Below, one piece after another: positions 33,324 through 42,904 of a stretch of 64,000 bases of DNA (position 1 is the stretch's first letter; each line of letters starts with the position of its first letter). The DNA is from COMBO-56-21 sp963705355 (lineage in GTDB: Archaea > Thermoplasmatota > Thermoplasmata > UBA10834), in contig OY970070.1 of assembly GCA_963705355.1 (NCBI GenBank), positions 1,364,001-1,428,000 on the forward strand, read 5' to 3'. The translations under genes were made by a program, and so were the position numbers. A model generated the notes under the pieces. It saw only the letters and a list, made by a program, of their open reading frames with translations, was not told where the DNA came from and did not search any database.

Positions 33324-33612
33324 GAGGACTACCTCCTTCCAAATCTCACTCTACCCCTTGCGGAGCCGAATGGTAAACCTGCTATACAAGTGACCCGTAT
33401 ATTAAGGCGACGCCAATAACCAGCAGTTCGGTGCCGGGGTGAAGGCCCCCTGACTCGTCTCATTATGGACAAGGGCGTACTCGTAATGGAGGAGATGCAC
33501 AAGGCGGATATCCACTATTTGCAGCTCCTCTTGTGAGCGAGGGACCCATTTCGCAGGCCACCGGTCAAAAGAGTGAAGTCGCCCAAGGACATGGGGTAGA
33601 CGAGGGGATCAC
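33324..33612. other. Non-coding leader region before the S9 peptidase gene
   Basis: Beyond the upstream end of the zinc-ribbon gene I see no gene in these 289 bp. TATATTAA at 33398-33405 reads as a box A on either strand, serving the zinc-ribbon gene (minus) and perhaps a long leader of the S9 peptidase gene (plus). GGGG (33436-33439) and CCCC (33446-33449) can form a small hairpin. A 23-codon ORF inside is probably chance. Confidence 0.4.
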
Positions 33613-35391
33613 TTGAGAGAAATCGATGTCGCGACACTGTTCTCAGCGACGGACCTTCAGGACCTCGACATACATCCAGATGGGCGCAAGGCTATCTGCT
33701 CCGTCAACAACGGAGCCAATTGGGAGCTTGCGGTCCTCAACCTGACAAACGGGGCAGTGAGAAAGCTCTTGGCAGGCCCTCAGTCGCTGATGAGCCCGAG
33801 ATTCTCCCCAGATGGCAGGCGGATCGCATACCATGTGGATTTCGAGGGGAACGAGAACCACGACGTGGTCGTGGTCGGTGCTGACGGCAGAGGAGCGAAG
33901 AAGATCACCGACAGCGTCGAGGACAACTACAGCCCGCAATTCTCCCCGGACGGAGAGTCAATAGCATTCATCTCGAACCGGGTCAGAGACCTGGACAACC
34001 TCTACACTGTCGGCTCGAAAGGAGGCAAGATGAAGAGACTCACCAACGAGCCGCTTCCAGTAAGGCAATTCGCTTGGTCCCCTGACGGGATGCGGATTGC
34101 GTATGTGACGGGGGTGGGAGACGACGACCATGTATCCGTCGCTGGCACGACGAGGCTGAAGACAAAAAGCTTGCTGCGCAAAAGGGGCGTCGAGTATAGT
34201 CTCTCAGGCGAATGGGGGGACTCCTCGCCATGGTCGCCGGACGGAAAGAGAGTCTTGTTCCTCTCGAACGAGCACGACTGGTCAGACATCGGACAGCTCG
34301 ATCTGGAAAGCTCGAAGGTCCATTGGGTCGTGAAGTCGAAGAACGACAAACATCAGCCTCAGTGGTCGCCAGATGGTTCGCAGCTCGCGTACCTTGAGGT
34401 AAGCGATCCCAATGTTGTTGTGAAGGTCAGGTCGAATGGGAAGACCAGAATCGTGTCGCCCGCGAAAGGCACATCAAGAGCGCTCCATTGGTTGCCGGAC
34501 GGAAGCGGCGTGCTGTTCGTGAACGGGTCAGCCACTCGACCGGAAGAGGTGTTCGTTGCAAAAGCCCGCAAGCCGAGAAGGATTACGAAGTTCATGAAGA
34601 AACCATTGAAGCTGAGGGCTCTAGTGACCCCGAAACTCATCAGCTACAAATCATTCGACGGGCTGAGCATCACCGCGCAGCTCTACGTGCCAAAGAACAG
34701 GTCTCGGAAAGCCGCGATAGTTCTCCCACACGGCGGTCCGGAGATGATGGACACCAACATCTGGGACCAGCTCACGACCTTGCTGGTCGACAAGGGGTTC
34801 ACCGTAATGAAACCGAATTACAGAGGGTCCACTGGCTACGGCCGGAAGTTCCTGCACCTCCATGACAGGGACCTCGGAGGGGGAGACTACAAGGACACCG
34901 TGTGGGCAGGGAAGTTCCTCCTGGATGCGGGATATGCAGACAAAGACCGGCTCGGGTATTGGGGCGCGAGCTACAGCGGATTCACCTGCATGCTCGCGCT
35001 CACGAAGTACCCGGACATGTGGGCGGCAGGGGTCTCCATAGTTGGATTCTTCGACTGGGCGACCGAGCACGAGACGGAGCGAGGCTATCTCAAGAAATAC
35101 GACGAGAGCAAGATGGGAGACCCCAAGAAAAATCCGGAGCTCTTTCACGACCGCTCGCCGATCAACTTCCTCCAGAACCTCAGAGCGCCGCTGCTTATGA
35201 CAGCGTCGGCGAAGGATGTTCGCTGCCCGCCCACCGAGTCGAGGGCAGTGGTCGAGAAGCTGAGGGCGATGGGAAAGGAACTAGAATACCACGAATATCC
35301 GGACGAGGGTCACTGGCCAAGGAAGAGAATGAACCTGATAGACCTGTATGGTCGGTCGGCAAGGTTCCTGGACGAGCGCATGCCAAAATGA
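33613..35391 (+). CDS. S9-family peptidase (acylaminoacyl/oligopeptidase type)
   Basis: A 592-residue serine peptidase. Residues 1 to about 330 are a beta-propeller with repeated (F/W)SPDG units (PRFSPDGRRIAYH, PQFSPDGESIAFI, SPWSPDGKRVLFL, PQWSPDGSQLAYL). The C-terminal alpha/beta-hydrolase has the nucleophile Ser453 in GASYSG, an Asp in SAKDVRCPP and a His in DEGHWPRK. The oxyanion region HGGPEMMDT is also seen. The nucleophile elbow reads GxSxS rather than GxSxG. It cleaves short peptides in the cytoplasm; no signal peptide. The start is TTG 33613 behind GAGGGGATC. Confidence 0.93.
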   Translation: MREIDVATLFSATDLQDLDIHPDGRKAICSVNNGANWELAVLNLTNGAVRKLLAGPQSLMSPRFSPDGRRIAYHVDFEGNENHDVVVVGADGRGAKKITDSVEDNYSPQFSPDGESIAFISNRVRDLDNLYTVGSKGGKMKRLTNEPLPVRQFAWSPDGMRIAYVTGVGDDDHVSVAGTTRLKTKSLLRKRGVEYSLSGEWGDSSPWSPDGKRVLFLSNEHDWSDIGQLDLESSKVHWVVKSKNDKHQPQWSPDGSQLAYLEVSDPNVVVKVRSNGKTRIVSPAKGTSRALHWLPDGSGVLFVNGSATRPEEVFVAKARKPRRITKFMKKPLKLRALVTPKLISYKSFDGLSITAQLYVPKNRSRKAAIVLPHGGPEMMDTNIWDQLTTLLVDKGFTVMKPNYRGSTGYGRKFLHLHDRDLGGGDYKDTVWAGKFLLDAGYADKDRLGYWGASYSGFTCMLALTKYPDMWAAGVSIVGFFDWATEHETERGYLKKYDESKMGDPKKNPELFHDRSPINFLQNLRAPLLMTASAKDVRCPPTESRAVVEKLRAMGKELEYHEYPDEGHWPRKRMNLIDLYGRSARFLDERMPK

Positions 35392-35400
35392 CGGATCCCT

Positions 35401-36363
<963 letters not shown>

Positions 36364-36495
36364 CCAACCACTGAATCCTCGGAGACCATATTAAATCCGC
36401 TCATCGGAGAACCGATGCTGAGCCGCGACTGCGAGCCATGATATCTGGCCCAATATCATAAAATACGGTGCTCGGCCCTTCACAGAAGGAAACCG

Positions 36496-37797
36496 ATGGA
36501 CCCTGGAACCATCAAAGCCTTTCTCGCAATTGGTGCGATCATTTTCATCGGGTTCTTCGGAAACCTCATTTTTGCAAGATACCGCATCCCAGATGTGCTC
36601 TTGCTGATAGTCCTCGGCATGGTGCTCGGTCCCTACGCGCTGGGCGGCATGCTCCATTTCCTCACTCACAAGACGCTCGACAGTATTCTCCAGTTCAGGG
36701 ATTTCCTGCTGTCGGCCGCCCTCGTGTTGATCCTGTTCGACGGAGGCCTCTGCCTTGAGGTCCGATCGGTCATACAATCGATGAGGCTGTCCACCTTCAT
36801 CACGATCCTCACTCTGATCTCTGAGATCTTCCTGGTGGCAATCCTCCTGAACATACTGCTCGATGTGAATTTCCTGCTGGCCCTCGTGGTCGGCTCGATA
36901 GTTGGAGGCACGAGTGAAGCTGTAGTGATACCCATTGCGAACAGGATGAGGATAGGCCAGAAGACGAAGGCGATGCTCATCATGGAGAGCGTGGTGACGG
37001 ACGTTCTCGTCATCGTCATTGCGATCACACTAATGTCCGTGATAGTTGCCGGAGATTTCAGCATCCTCGCGATCCTAAGGCAGTTGGCAGTCAAGTTCGT
37101 CATTGGAGGGGTCGTCGGGTTCATGGCGGGGATCGCATGGCTGTTCGTCCTCCAGAGACTGCAGAATCAGCCACTGTCCTACATGATCACAGTCGGAGCA
37201 CTCTTCCTCGTTGCTGGCGCCGTGGAGCAGTCCCCGATAGGCAGCTCCTCAGCGGTAGCCGCACTGATGTTCGGCCTCGCCATAGGGAACAGGCGGTTCG
37301 TGAAGAGGTGGCTCACATCCGTGACGCTGAGACTCTCCTCCGATGAGCACATCCAGGAATTCCACTCAGAGATCTCGTTCTTCGTGAGGACCTTCTTCTA
37401 CGTGTACCTCGGCCTGATCTTCGAGTTCGACACGTTCCAGCCGATCCACCTCGCCATTGGGCTATTGATAATAGTCGCGATCGTGGTCGTGAGACGAATT
37501 ACATCCCTCATAGCATGGAAGATTGGGGACCTCGAAAGGGGGGATGCCGACGCGCTATTCGCCATGATGCCTCGCGGGCTCGCCGCTGCGGTGCTGGCCA
37601 CAATGCCAGCAACGCTCCTGGCGGGAACGAGCGTCTGGCTGCCGAAGTACAATCAGATGATCGTCAACATAGTCCTGATAGTCATCCTCGGGACCACCAT
37701 CCTGGCCTCGGTGCTGAGCTATTTGACAGAGAAGAGGATTGATCGTAGGAACAGACAGCGGCTCAGGACCAGGATTCCGAGGGAGAGCTCATACTAG
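36496..37797 (+). CDS. Na+/H+ antiporter, CPA family
   Basis: A 433-residue membrane protein with about 12 helices. It exchanges monovalent cations for protons. The family pattern is seen in RYRIPDVLLLIVLGMVLGPY, ALVLILFDGGLCLE, GSIVGGTSEAVVIPIANRM and MPRGLAAAVLATMP. The ion-binding region reads GTSEAV rather than the ATDPV of bacterial NhaP, as in a group of archaeal antiporters. A basic tail (EKRIDRRNRQRLRTRI) is cytoplasmic. Its stop overlaps the dehydrogenase remnant by 9 bp on the other strand. Confidence 0.9.
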   Translation: MDPGTIKAFLAIGAIIFIGFFGNLIFARYRIPDVLLLIVLGMVLGPYALGGMLHFLTHKTLDSILQFRDFLLSAALVLILFDGGLCLEVRSVIQSMRLSTFITILTLISEIFLVAILLNILLDVNFLLALVVGSIVGGTSEAVVIPIANRMRIGQKTKAMLIMESVVTDVLVIVIAITLMSVIVAGDFSILAILRQLAVKFVIGGVVGFMAGIAWLFVLQRLQNQPLSYMITVGALFLVAGAVEQSPIGSSSAVAALMFGLAIGNRRFVKRWLTSVTLRLSSDEHIQEFHSEISFFVRTFFYVYLGLIFEFDTFQPIHLAIGLLIIVAIVVVRRITSLIAWKIGDLERGDADALFAMMPRGLAAAVLATMPATLLAGTSVWLPKYNQMIVNIVLIVILGTTILASVLSYLTEKRIDRRNRQRLRTRIPRESSY

Positions 37798-38061
37798 GCG
37801 GGCGATGACCTCTCTGGAGAACTCAGAGGTTCCGACGCTCTTCGTCCCCGCGAGGCGAGCCAGGTCCTGAGTCATCGTGCCTTCCTTGAGAGTCGTCTCA
37901 ACGCCGCGAACCACGAAGCTCGCACCTGCATCCAAGCTGAGATGCTCGAGCATCATGGCACCCGAAAGGATCAGAGAGCAAGGATTGGCTACATCCATTC
38001 CAGCATACTTGGGCGCCGTGCCATGGACGGCTTCGAACCTCTGACCAAGAATCAGGGTGCC
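37789..38061 (-). pseudogene. 3' remnant of an isocitrate/isopropylmalate dehydrogenase gene
   Basis: About 90 codons match only the C-terminal quarter of the family: FEAVHGTAPKYAGMDVANP, LILSGAMMLEHL, MTQDLARLAGTKSVGTSEF. Intact members have about 330-420 residues; the first three quarters, including the substrate loop, are absent. The match begins a few codons (GTLILGQR) downstream of the enolase stop (38066), so a deletion or rearrangement joined this tail to the end of enolase. There is no start codon or ribosome site at the joint. It is not expected to give a working enzyme. Confidence 0.82.
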
Positions 38062-38065
38062 TGGT

Positions 38066-39346
38066 CTAGGACCGCTCGAAAATCCTCTTTCCCGGGAACC
38101 TGGCCTTTGAGCCAAGCTCTTCCTCTATGCGAAGCAGCCGGTTGTACTTCGCAGTTCGCTCGCCCCTGGACGGCGCGCCCGTCTTGATCTGGCCCGCGTT
38201 CGTTGCAACGCTAAGGTCGCTGATGGACGTGTCCTCGGTCTCGCCCGATCTGTGAGACAGTACGCATCTGTAGTGCGATCTTGAGGCGAGCTTCATCGTA
38301 TCCATCGTCTCGGTCAGTGTCCCGATTTGGTTGACCTTAATAAGGATGGCGTTCGCCAAACCCTCCTTGACGCCCTCGGCGAGCATCATCTTGTTGGTGA
38401 CGAACAGGTCGTCGCCAACGAGCTGGATCTTCTTGCCCAGTCTGGCGGTGATGCCCTTCCATCCGACCCAGTCATCTTCTGACATCGCGTCCTCGATGGA
38501 CACAATCGGAAAACTTTTGCAAAGGTCGACGTATAGGTCGACCATCTCGTCAGCTGTCAGTGACTCCATCGTGCTCTTCTTGAAGACGTACTTCCCATCT
38601 TCATGAAACTCGCTAGCAGCAGGGTCCACTGCCAGGAACATATCCTTGCCTGGCTTCAGACCAGCATCCTCCGCGGATTCCACCATGAGTTCGAGCGCTT
38701 GTTCGTGAGAACCGAGCTTTGGGGCGAAACCGCCCTCGTCGCCGACAGCCGTGCTGAGACCGGTCTTTCTCAGGTTGGCTTTCAATGCGTGATATACCTC
38801 GGTGCCGCGCCTGAGCGATTCCCTGAAATCCTTGCCAACTGGCACCACCATGAATTCCTGGAAATCGAGATTGTTGTCCGCATGGGCTCCGCCATTGAGG
38901 ATGTTCATCATAGGGACTGGAAGCACCTGGGCCTTGACCCCGCCGAGATAACGGTACAACGGCTGGCCCGCGTCCAATGCTGCGGCATGGGCGACCGCGA
39001 GAGAAGTGCCGAGGATCGCGTTCGCGCCAAGTTTGGATTTGTTCTCCGTCCCGTCCAGCTTGAGCATCAAATGGTCAATGGCCTTCTGGTCCTCGGGGTC
39101 CATGCCAATCACCTTGGGCGCGATGATTCTGTTGACGTTCGAAACGGCCTTCTGAACACCCTTCCCGAAGAACCGGCCCTTGTCACCATCTCTGAGTTCG
39201 ACGCATTCCCTGATGCCAGTCGATGCGCCTGAGGGGACCGATGCGCGCCCGACCTTTCCGTTGCTCAGCACGACATCGACCTCGACAGTCGGGTTGCCTC
39301 TCGAGTCGAGGATCTCCCTCGCCTTGACCGCTTTGATCTTGGCCAT
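38066..39346 (-). CDS. eno: Enolase
   Basis: A 426-residue glycolytic/gluconeogenic enzyme that interconverts 2-phosphoglycerate and phosphoenolpyruvate with Mg2+. Motifs are AREILDSRGNPTVEVDV, SVPSGASTG, GDEGGFAP, the metal ligands in AVDPAASEF, SIEDAMSEDDW and LVGDDLFVTN, and the signature LIKVNQIGTLTETMD with SHRSGETED. The start is ATG 39346; the ORF is open about 23 codons further upstream without family similarity. A possible box A (TTTTATCC, minus strand, near 39378-39385) gives a leader of about 10 nt. The C-terminus (GKRIFERS) lies against the dehydrogenase remnant. Confidence 0.97.
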   Translation of the reverse strand: MAKIKAVKAREILDSRGNPTVEVDVVLSNGKVGRASVPSGASTGIRECVELRDGDKGRFFGKGVQKAVSNVNRIIAPKVIGMDPEDQKAIDHLMLKLDGTENKSKLGANAILGTSLAVAHAAALDAGQPLYRYLGGVKAQVLPVPMMNILNGGAHADNNLDFQEFMVVPVGKDFRESLRRGTEVYHALKANLRKTGLSTAVGDEGGFAPKLGSHEQALELMVESAEDAGLKPGKDMFLAVDPAASEFHEDGKYVFKKSTMESLTADEMVDLYVDLCKSFPIVSIEDAMSEDDWVGWKGITARLGKKIQLVGDDLFVTNKMMLAEGVKEGLANAILIKVNQIGTLTETMDTMKLASRSHYRCVLSHRSGETEDTSISDLSVATNAGQIKTGAPSRGERTAKYNRLLRIEEELGSKARFPGKRIFERS

Positions 39347-39423
39347 CCTATCGAAAGACCGAAGTGTTCGGGAGGATAAAAGGAATTGTGCGCGGAGAGC
39401 AGATTCGAATCTCACTGGAAAGG

Positions 39424-39430
39424 TTTAATA
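39424..39430 (+). promoter_or_regulatory. Box A of the Lhr helicase gene
   Basis: AGGTTTAATA. The expected transcript start near 39452 is only about 5 nt before ATG 39457, so the message is nearly leaderless. This supports the shorter start for the helicase. Confidence 0.5.
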
Positions 39431-39456
39431 CGCTGGCCAGGCTCTGCGAAAACGGA

Positions 39457-42201
39457 ATGAACGAGTTCGAGTTGTTGGACTGTAGACTGCGGGAGGAGCT
39501 CAAGAAAAGGGGCATAACGGAGCCCACAGAACCACAGAGCAGGGCGATTCCAGCGATCCTCTTCGGGGAGCATGTCCTTCTCGTCGCCCCCACCGGCATT
39601 GGCAAAACGGAAGCGGCGATGCTGCCCGTCCTTCATAAGCTCGCCGGCTCGAAAAAAGGAGGGGTCAGATGCGTCTACGTCACACCGCTCAGGGCGCTGA
39701 ACAGAGACCTCCTGAGGAGGCTGAAGGAATTCGGGGAGGCTGTTGATCTCAAAGTGGCTGTCAGGCACGGCGACACTTCGCAATCAGAAAGGACCGCCCA
39801 GTCCAAGAGTCCTCCGGACATCTTGATCACGACTCCGGAAACGCTTCAGATAATGTTCACAGGGAGGATATTGAGGCAGCATCTGGCGCATGTGAAGTTC
39901 GTGATCGTGGACGAGATTCACGAACTTGCCGAGGACGAGAGGGGCGCGCAGCTCTCCGTCGCGTTGGAAAGGCTTGTTCGACTTGCTGGCGAGTTCCAGA
40001 GAATCGGCCTGTCCGCGACCGTCGGTTCGATCAAGGAAGTGTCGAACTTCCTTGCCGGGGTCGGCCGTACGGTATCCTCACTCACTGTGTCCGCCGTGAA
40101 AGACATGAGGATATCGGTCGAGAGCCCCGCCCAAAATGAATCTGACCGCGGCCTGGCCAACAAGCTCCAGACCGACCTGAAGCACATCGCCTGCATGAGG
40201 AGATGCAGAGAGCTCGTAGAGGAGCACAGGTCGACGCTCTTCTTCGTCAACACCAGGGATTCGGCAGAAGCCCTGGGTGTGAGATATCATCTCTGGGACG
40301 AGGCGTTCGGAGTTGGCGTGCATCACGGTTCACTGTCAAAGGAGATCAGGGTGCAGATGGAGGACGACTTCAAAGCGGAGAGGCTGAAGGCGTTGATCTG
40401 CACCTCGTCGCTCGAGTTGGGAATCGATGTGGGCTCAGCGGATTTCGCGATACAATTCAACTCGCCGAGACAGGTGACCAGGCTGATACAGCGAGTAGGC
40501 AGATCTGGCCACAGGATAGGAGAGGTATCTTATGGGAAGATCGTGGCGACAACACCAGGCGAGACCGCCGAGAGCCTTGTGATCGCGCGAAGAGCCATGA
40601 TCGAGGAGCTCGAGAAGTTCAGCATACGAGAGAATCCGTTCAGCGTCCTCGCAAACCAACTGGTCGCGATGACGCTGACCGAGGGGAGAGTGAACAAGGA
40701 GTGGGCCTATGTCACGATCAGGAGGGCGTACCCATTCCGGAACCTCTTACGGGCGGATTTCGAGGACGTGCTCAGACTCCTGGCCGAACTGCATGTCCTC
40801 TGGAACGATGAGACGGTCTTCAGGAGAAAGACTGCCGGAATGAAGCATTTCTTCGACAACATCTCGATGATTCCGGACGAGAAGACATACAAGATACGGG
40901 ACGTCTCCTCGCGCAGCATCATCGGGACTCTGGACGAGAGCTTCGTCGCGACCTACGCAGAGCCGTATTCGACTTTCGTGACAAGAGGCAGGACTTGGCG
41001 TGTTGTGGAAGTGGGGGAGGACGAGGTGACCGTCGAGCAGATAAGGGAGATTGCGGCAACGCCCTCGTGGGTCGGCGAGGAGATCCCTGTTCCATATGAA
41101 GTCGCCCAGGAAGTAGGGGCGATGCGGCGGCTGCAGGCACTCGACCTCTATCCGGGAGACGAGAACGCCAAGAAGGAACTCACTGACTGGATAGAGACCC
41201 AAGGGGAGCACCCCCTTCCCACGGACAAACTAGTGACGATCGAGCAGGGGGACGGGGTGATAGTAATCAATTGTTGCTTCGGGAGCAAGGTCAACGAGAC
41301 GATCGCGAAGCTCGTCGCAGGCCTTCTGACGGCAAGGTTCGGGGAGAGCTTCGGCGTGCAAACCGACGTCTACTCGATCGTGTTGGAGACCCCTCGGAAC
41401 GTGAAAGCAGCCGATGTGGTGAAGGTTCTGAAGGAGACGGACACATCGTCGCTAGGTCAGCTGATGAGGCTCCTCGTGCGCAACTCCTCGTATCTGAAAT
41501 GGCAGTTCGTCCACGTGGCGAAGAAGTTCGGCGCGATCAGCAAGGGCGCGGACTACAAGATGCTCAATCTGTCCAAGCTGGTGGATGTTTTCGAGCAGAG
41601 CCCGATATTCGAGGAAGCGCTCGCCAAGACGCTCTGGGAGAACATGGACATCGAAACCACAAGCCATGTCCTCAGACGACTGCAGGACGGCAGCATCGAG
41701 TTGAGGACAGGCCCGCTCTCGCATATCGGAAGGGAGGCGATCGGGACAAGAAAAGAGCTGATGCAGCCTCAGCGGGCGGACAGGGCGGTCCTCAACGCGC
41801 TGAAGGAGAGGCTGCTCAAAGAGAACGTCGTCATGGTCTGCATGAACTGTCGAACGCAGAAGAGGGCAGAGGTGTCGCATCTCCCTGACAAGATCAAATG
41901 CGCCAAGTGCGGGGGCGTCCTGATGGCAGCCATACAGCCATACGTCAAATCGCAGTTCGACGTCCTGAAGAAGGGATCCTCGAACGAAGACGAACGGAAG
42001 GAGCTCAAGAGGATCTACAAGAACGCGAACCTTGTGATGGCTCACGGCAAAAAGGCCGTCGTGGCGCTCGTAGGAAGAGGTGTTGGTCCGGACACGGCTG
42101 CCAGGATACTGGCGCGGTATCAGACAGAGGAGGATGAGTTCCTGAGGGACATCCTAGCGGCGGAGATAATGTACGCAAGGACGAAGAGGTTCTGGGACTA
42201 G
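39457..42201 (+). CDS. lhr: Lhr-type superfamily 2 ATP-dependent helicase
   Basis: A 914-residue archaeal helicase. Motif I is LVAPTGIGKTEA, Ia TPLRALNRDL, II VDEIHEL, III SATVGS, then SSLELGIDVG, and VI QRVGRSGHR. After the two RecA domains come a winged-helix/beta-sheet region and a C-terminal zinc ribbon (CMNCRTQKRAE ... CAKCGGVL) near residues 805-840. Archaeal Lhr/Hel308-class enzymes act on stalled forks and recombination intermediates. The start is ATG 39457, supported by box A at 39424-39430; GTG 39364 would place the promoter inside the gene. Divergent from enolase. Confidence 0.92.
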   Translation: MNEFELLDCRLREELKKRGITEPTEPQSRAIPAILFGEHVLLVAPTGIGKTEAAMLPVLHKLAGSKKGGVRCVYVTPLRALNRDLLRRLKEFGEAVDLKVAVRHGDTSQSERTAQSKSPPDILITTPETLQIMFTGRILRQHLAHVKFVIVDEIHELAEDERGAQLSVALERLVRLAGEFQRIGLSATVGSIKEVSNFLAGVGRTVSSLTVSAVKDMRISVESPAQNESDRGLANKLQTDLKHIACMRRCRELVEEHRSTLFFVNTRDSAEALGVRYHLWDEAFGVGVHHGSLSKEIRVQMEDDFKAERLKALICTSSLELGIDVGSADFAIQFNSPRQVTRLIQRVGRSGHRIGEVSYGKIVATTPGETAESLVIARRAMIEELEKFSIRENPFSVLANQLVAMTLTEGRVNKEWAYVTIRRAYPFRNLLRADFEDVLRLLAELHVLWNDETVFRRKTAGMKHFFDNISMIPDEKTYKIRDVSSRSIIGTLDESFVATYAEPYSTFVTRGRTWRVVEVGEDEVTVEQIREIAATPSWVGEEIPVPYEVAQEVGAMRRLQALDLYPGDENAKKELTDWIETQGEHPLPTDKLVTIEQGDGVIVINCCFGSKVNETIAKLVAGLLTARFGESFGVQTDVYSIVLETPRNVKAADVVKVLKETDTSSLGQLMRLLVRNSSYLKWQFVHVAKKFGAISKGADYKMLNLSKLVDVFEQSPIFEEALAKTLWENMDIETTSHVLRRLQDGSIELRTGPLSHIGREAIGTRKELMQPQRADRAVLNALKERLLKENVVMVCMNCRTQKRAEVSHLPDKIKCAKCGGVLMAAIQPYVKSQFDVLKKGSSNEDERKELKRIYKNANLVMAHGKKAVVALVGRGVGPDTAARILARYQTEEDEFLRDILAAEIMYARTKRFWD

Positions 42202-42809
42202 TCACGTCTTCCGAGAAAATCGAGCCCTACCACATAGAGTTCGGAGCTTGTCGACCTCGATGCCCTCGGGTGGTGAACGTGCACCTCATCAAAGTGTTTT
42301 CGGACCAGGTCCACATATCCTTTGCTCATGTCGCCATAGAACATCTTGACGACTAGATTGCCCCCTTCCTTCAGCACCTTCGCGGCGAACTTCATGGCAT
42401 GCTCGCACAGCTCAATCGAACGCGCGTGATCGTATGGATAGTTGCCGCTGATGTCGGGCGACATGTCCGAGATCACGACATCCGCCCCGTTTGGAATCAC
42501 CTCGAGAAGCCGTGAGACGACTGAATCTTTCCTGATGTCTCCGCGTATGAATGCGACGCCATCGATCGGATTCATCCTGTCGATGTCCATTGCGATGACC
42601 TTGCCCTCAGAGCCCACCAGCTCAGCTGCAACCTGAGACCAGCCTCCGGGCGAAGCCCCGAGATCGACTACGGTGTTGCCCTGTCTGATCAGATCGAACT
42701 TGTAGTCGATCTGCTTCAGCTTGTAGACCGCGCGGCTTCGGTAGTGCTCCTGCTTGGCCTTTCGGTAGTACTTGTCCCGGCTTCTCTCGGCCCGCCACCG
42801 CTTCGTCAC
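42198..42809 (-). CDS. rlmE: 23S rRNA ribose 2'-O-methyltransferase RlmE/FtsJ
   Basis: A 203-residue SAM-dependent methyltransferase with the K-D-K-E tetrad layout: the Lys in RSRAVYKLKQID, the SAM loop VVDLGASPGGWSQVAAE, the Asp in DVVISDMSPDISG and the Lys in GGNLVVKMF, and a Glu in SSELYVV. It methylates a uridine in the peptidyl-transferase loop of large rRNA (or a tRNA in some archaea). The start is GTG 42809. The stop overlaps the Lhr stop by 4 bp, tail to tail. Confidence 0.93.
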   Translation of the reverse strand: MTKRWRAERSRDKYYRKAKQEHYRSRAVYKLKQIDYKFDLIRQGNTVVDLGASPGGWSQVAAELVGSEGKVIAMDIDRMNPIDGVAFIRGDIRKDSVVSRLLEVIPNGADVVISDMSPDISGNYPYDHARSIELCEHAMKFAAKVLKEGGNLVVKMFYGDMSKGYVDLVRKHFDEVHVHHPRASRSTSSELYVVGLDFLGRRD

Positions 42810-42904
42810 GTTAACTGTGAATCCCCTGCGCCGAGATATTGTTTCCTACAAGAGAGGCAAAAGGTTTAGGCGGACGATGCAATCGCCCAATCGTAGTGAG
42901 AATC

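Noticed and set aside
37789..38115. A functional small protein from the dehydrogenase tail ORF
   Set aside because: The first part of the ORF is the antisense-free overlap with the enolase end in another frame, and no start codon with a ribosome site lies before the conserved part.
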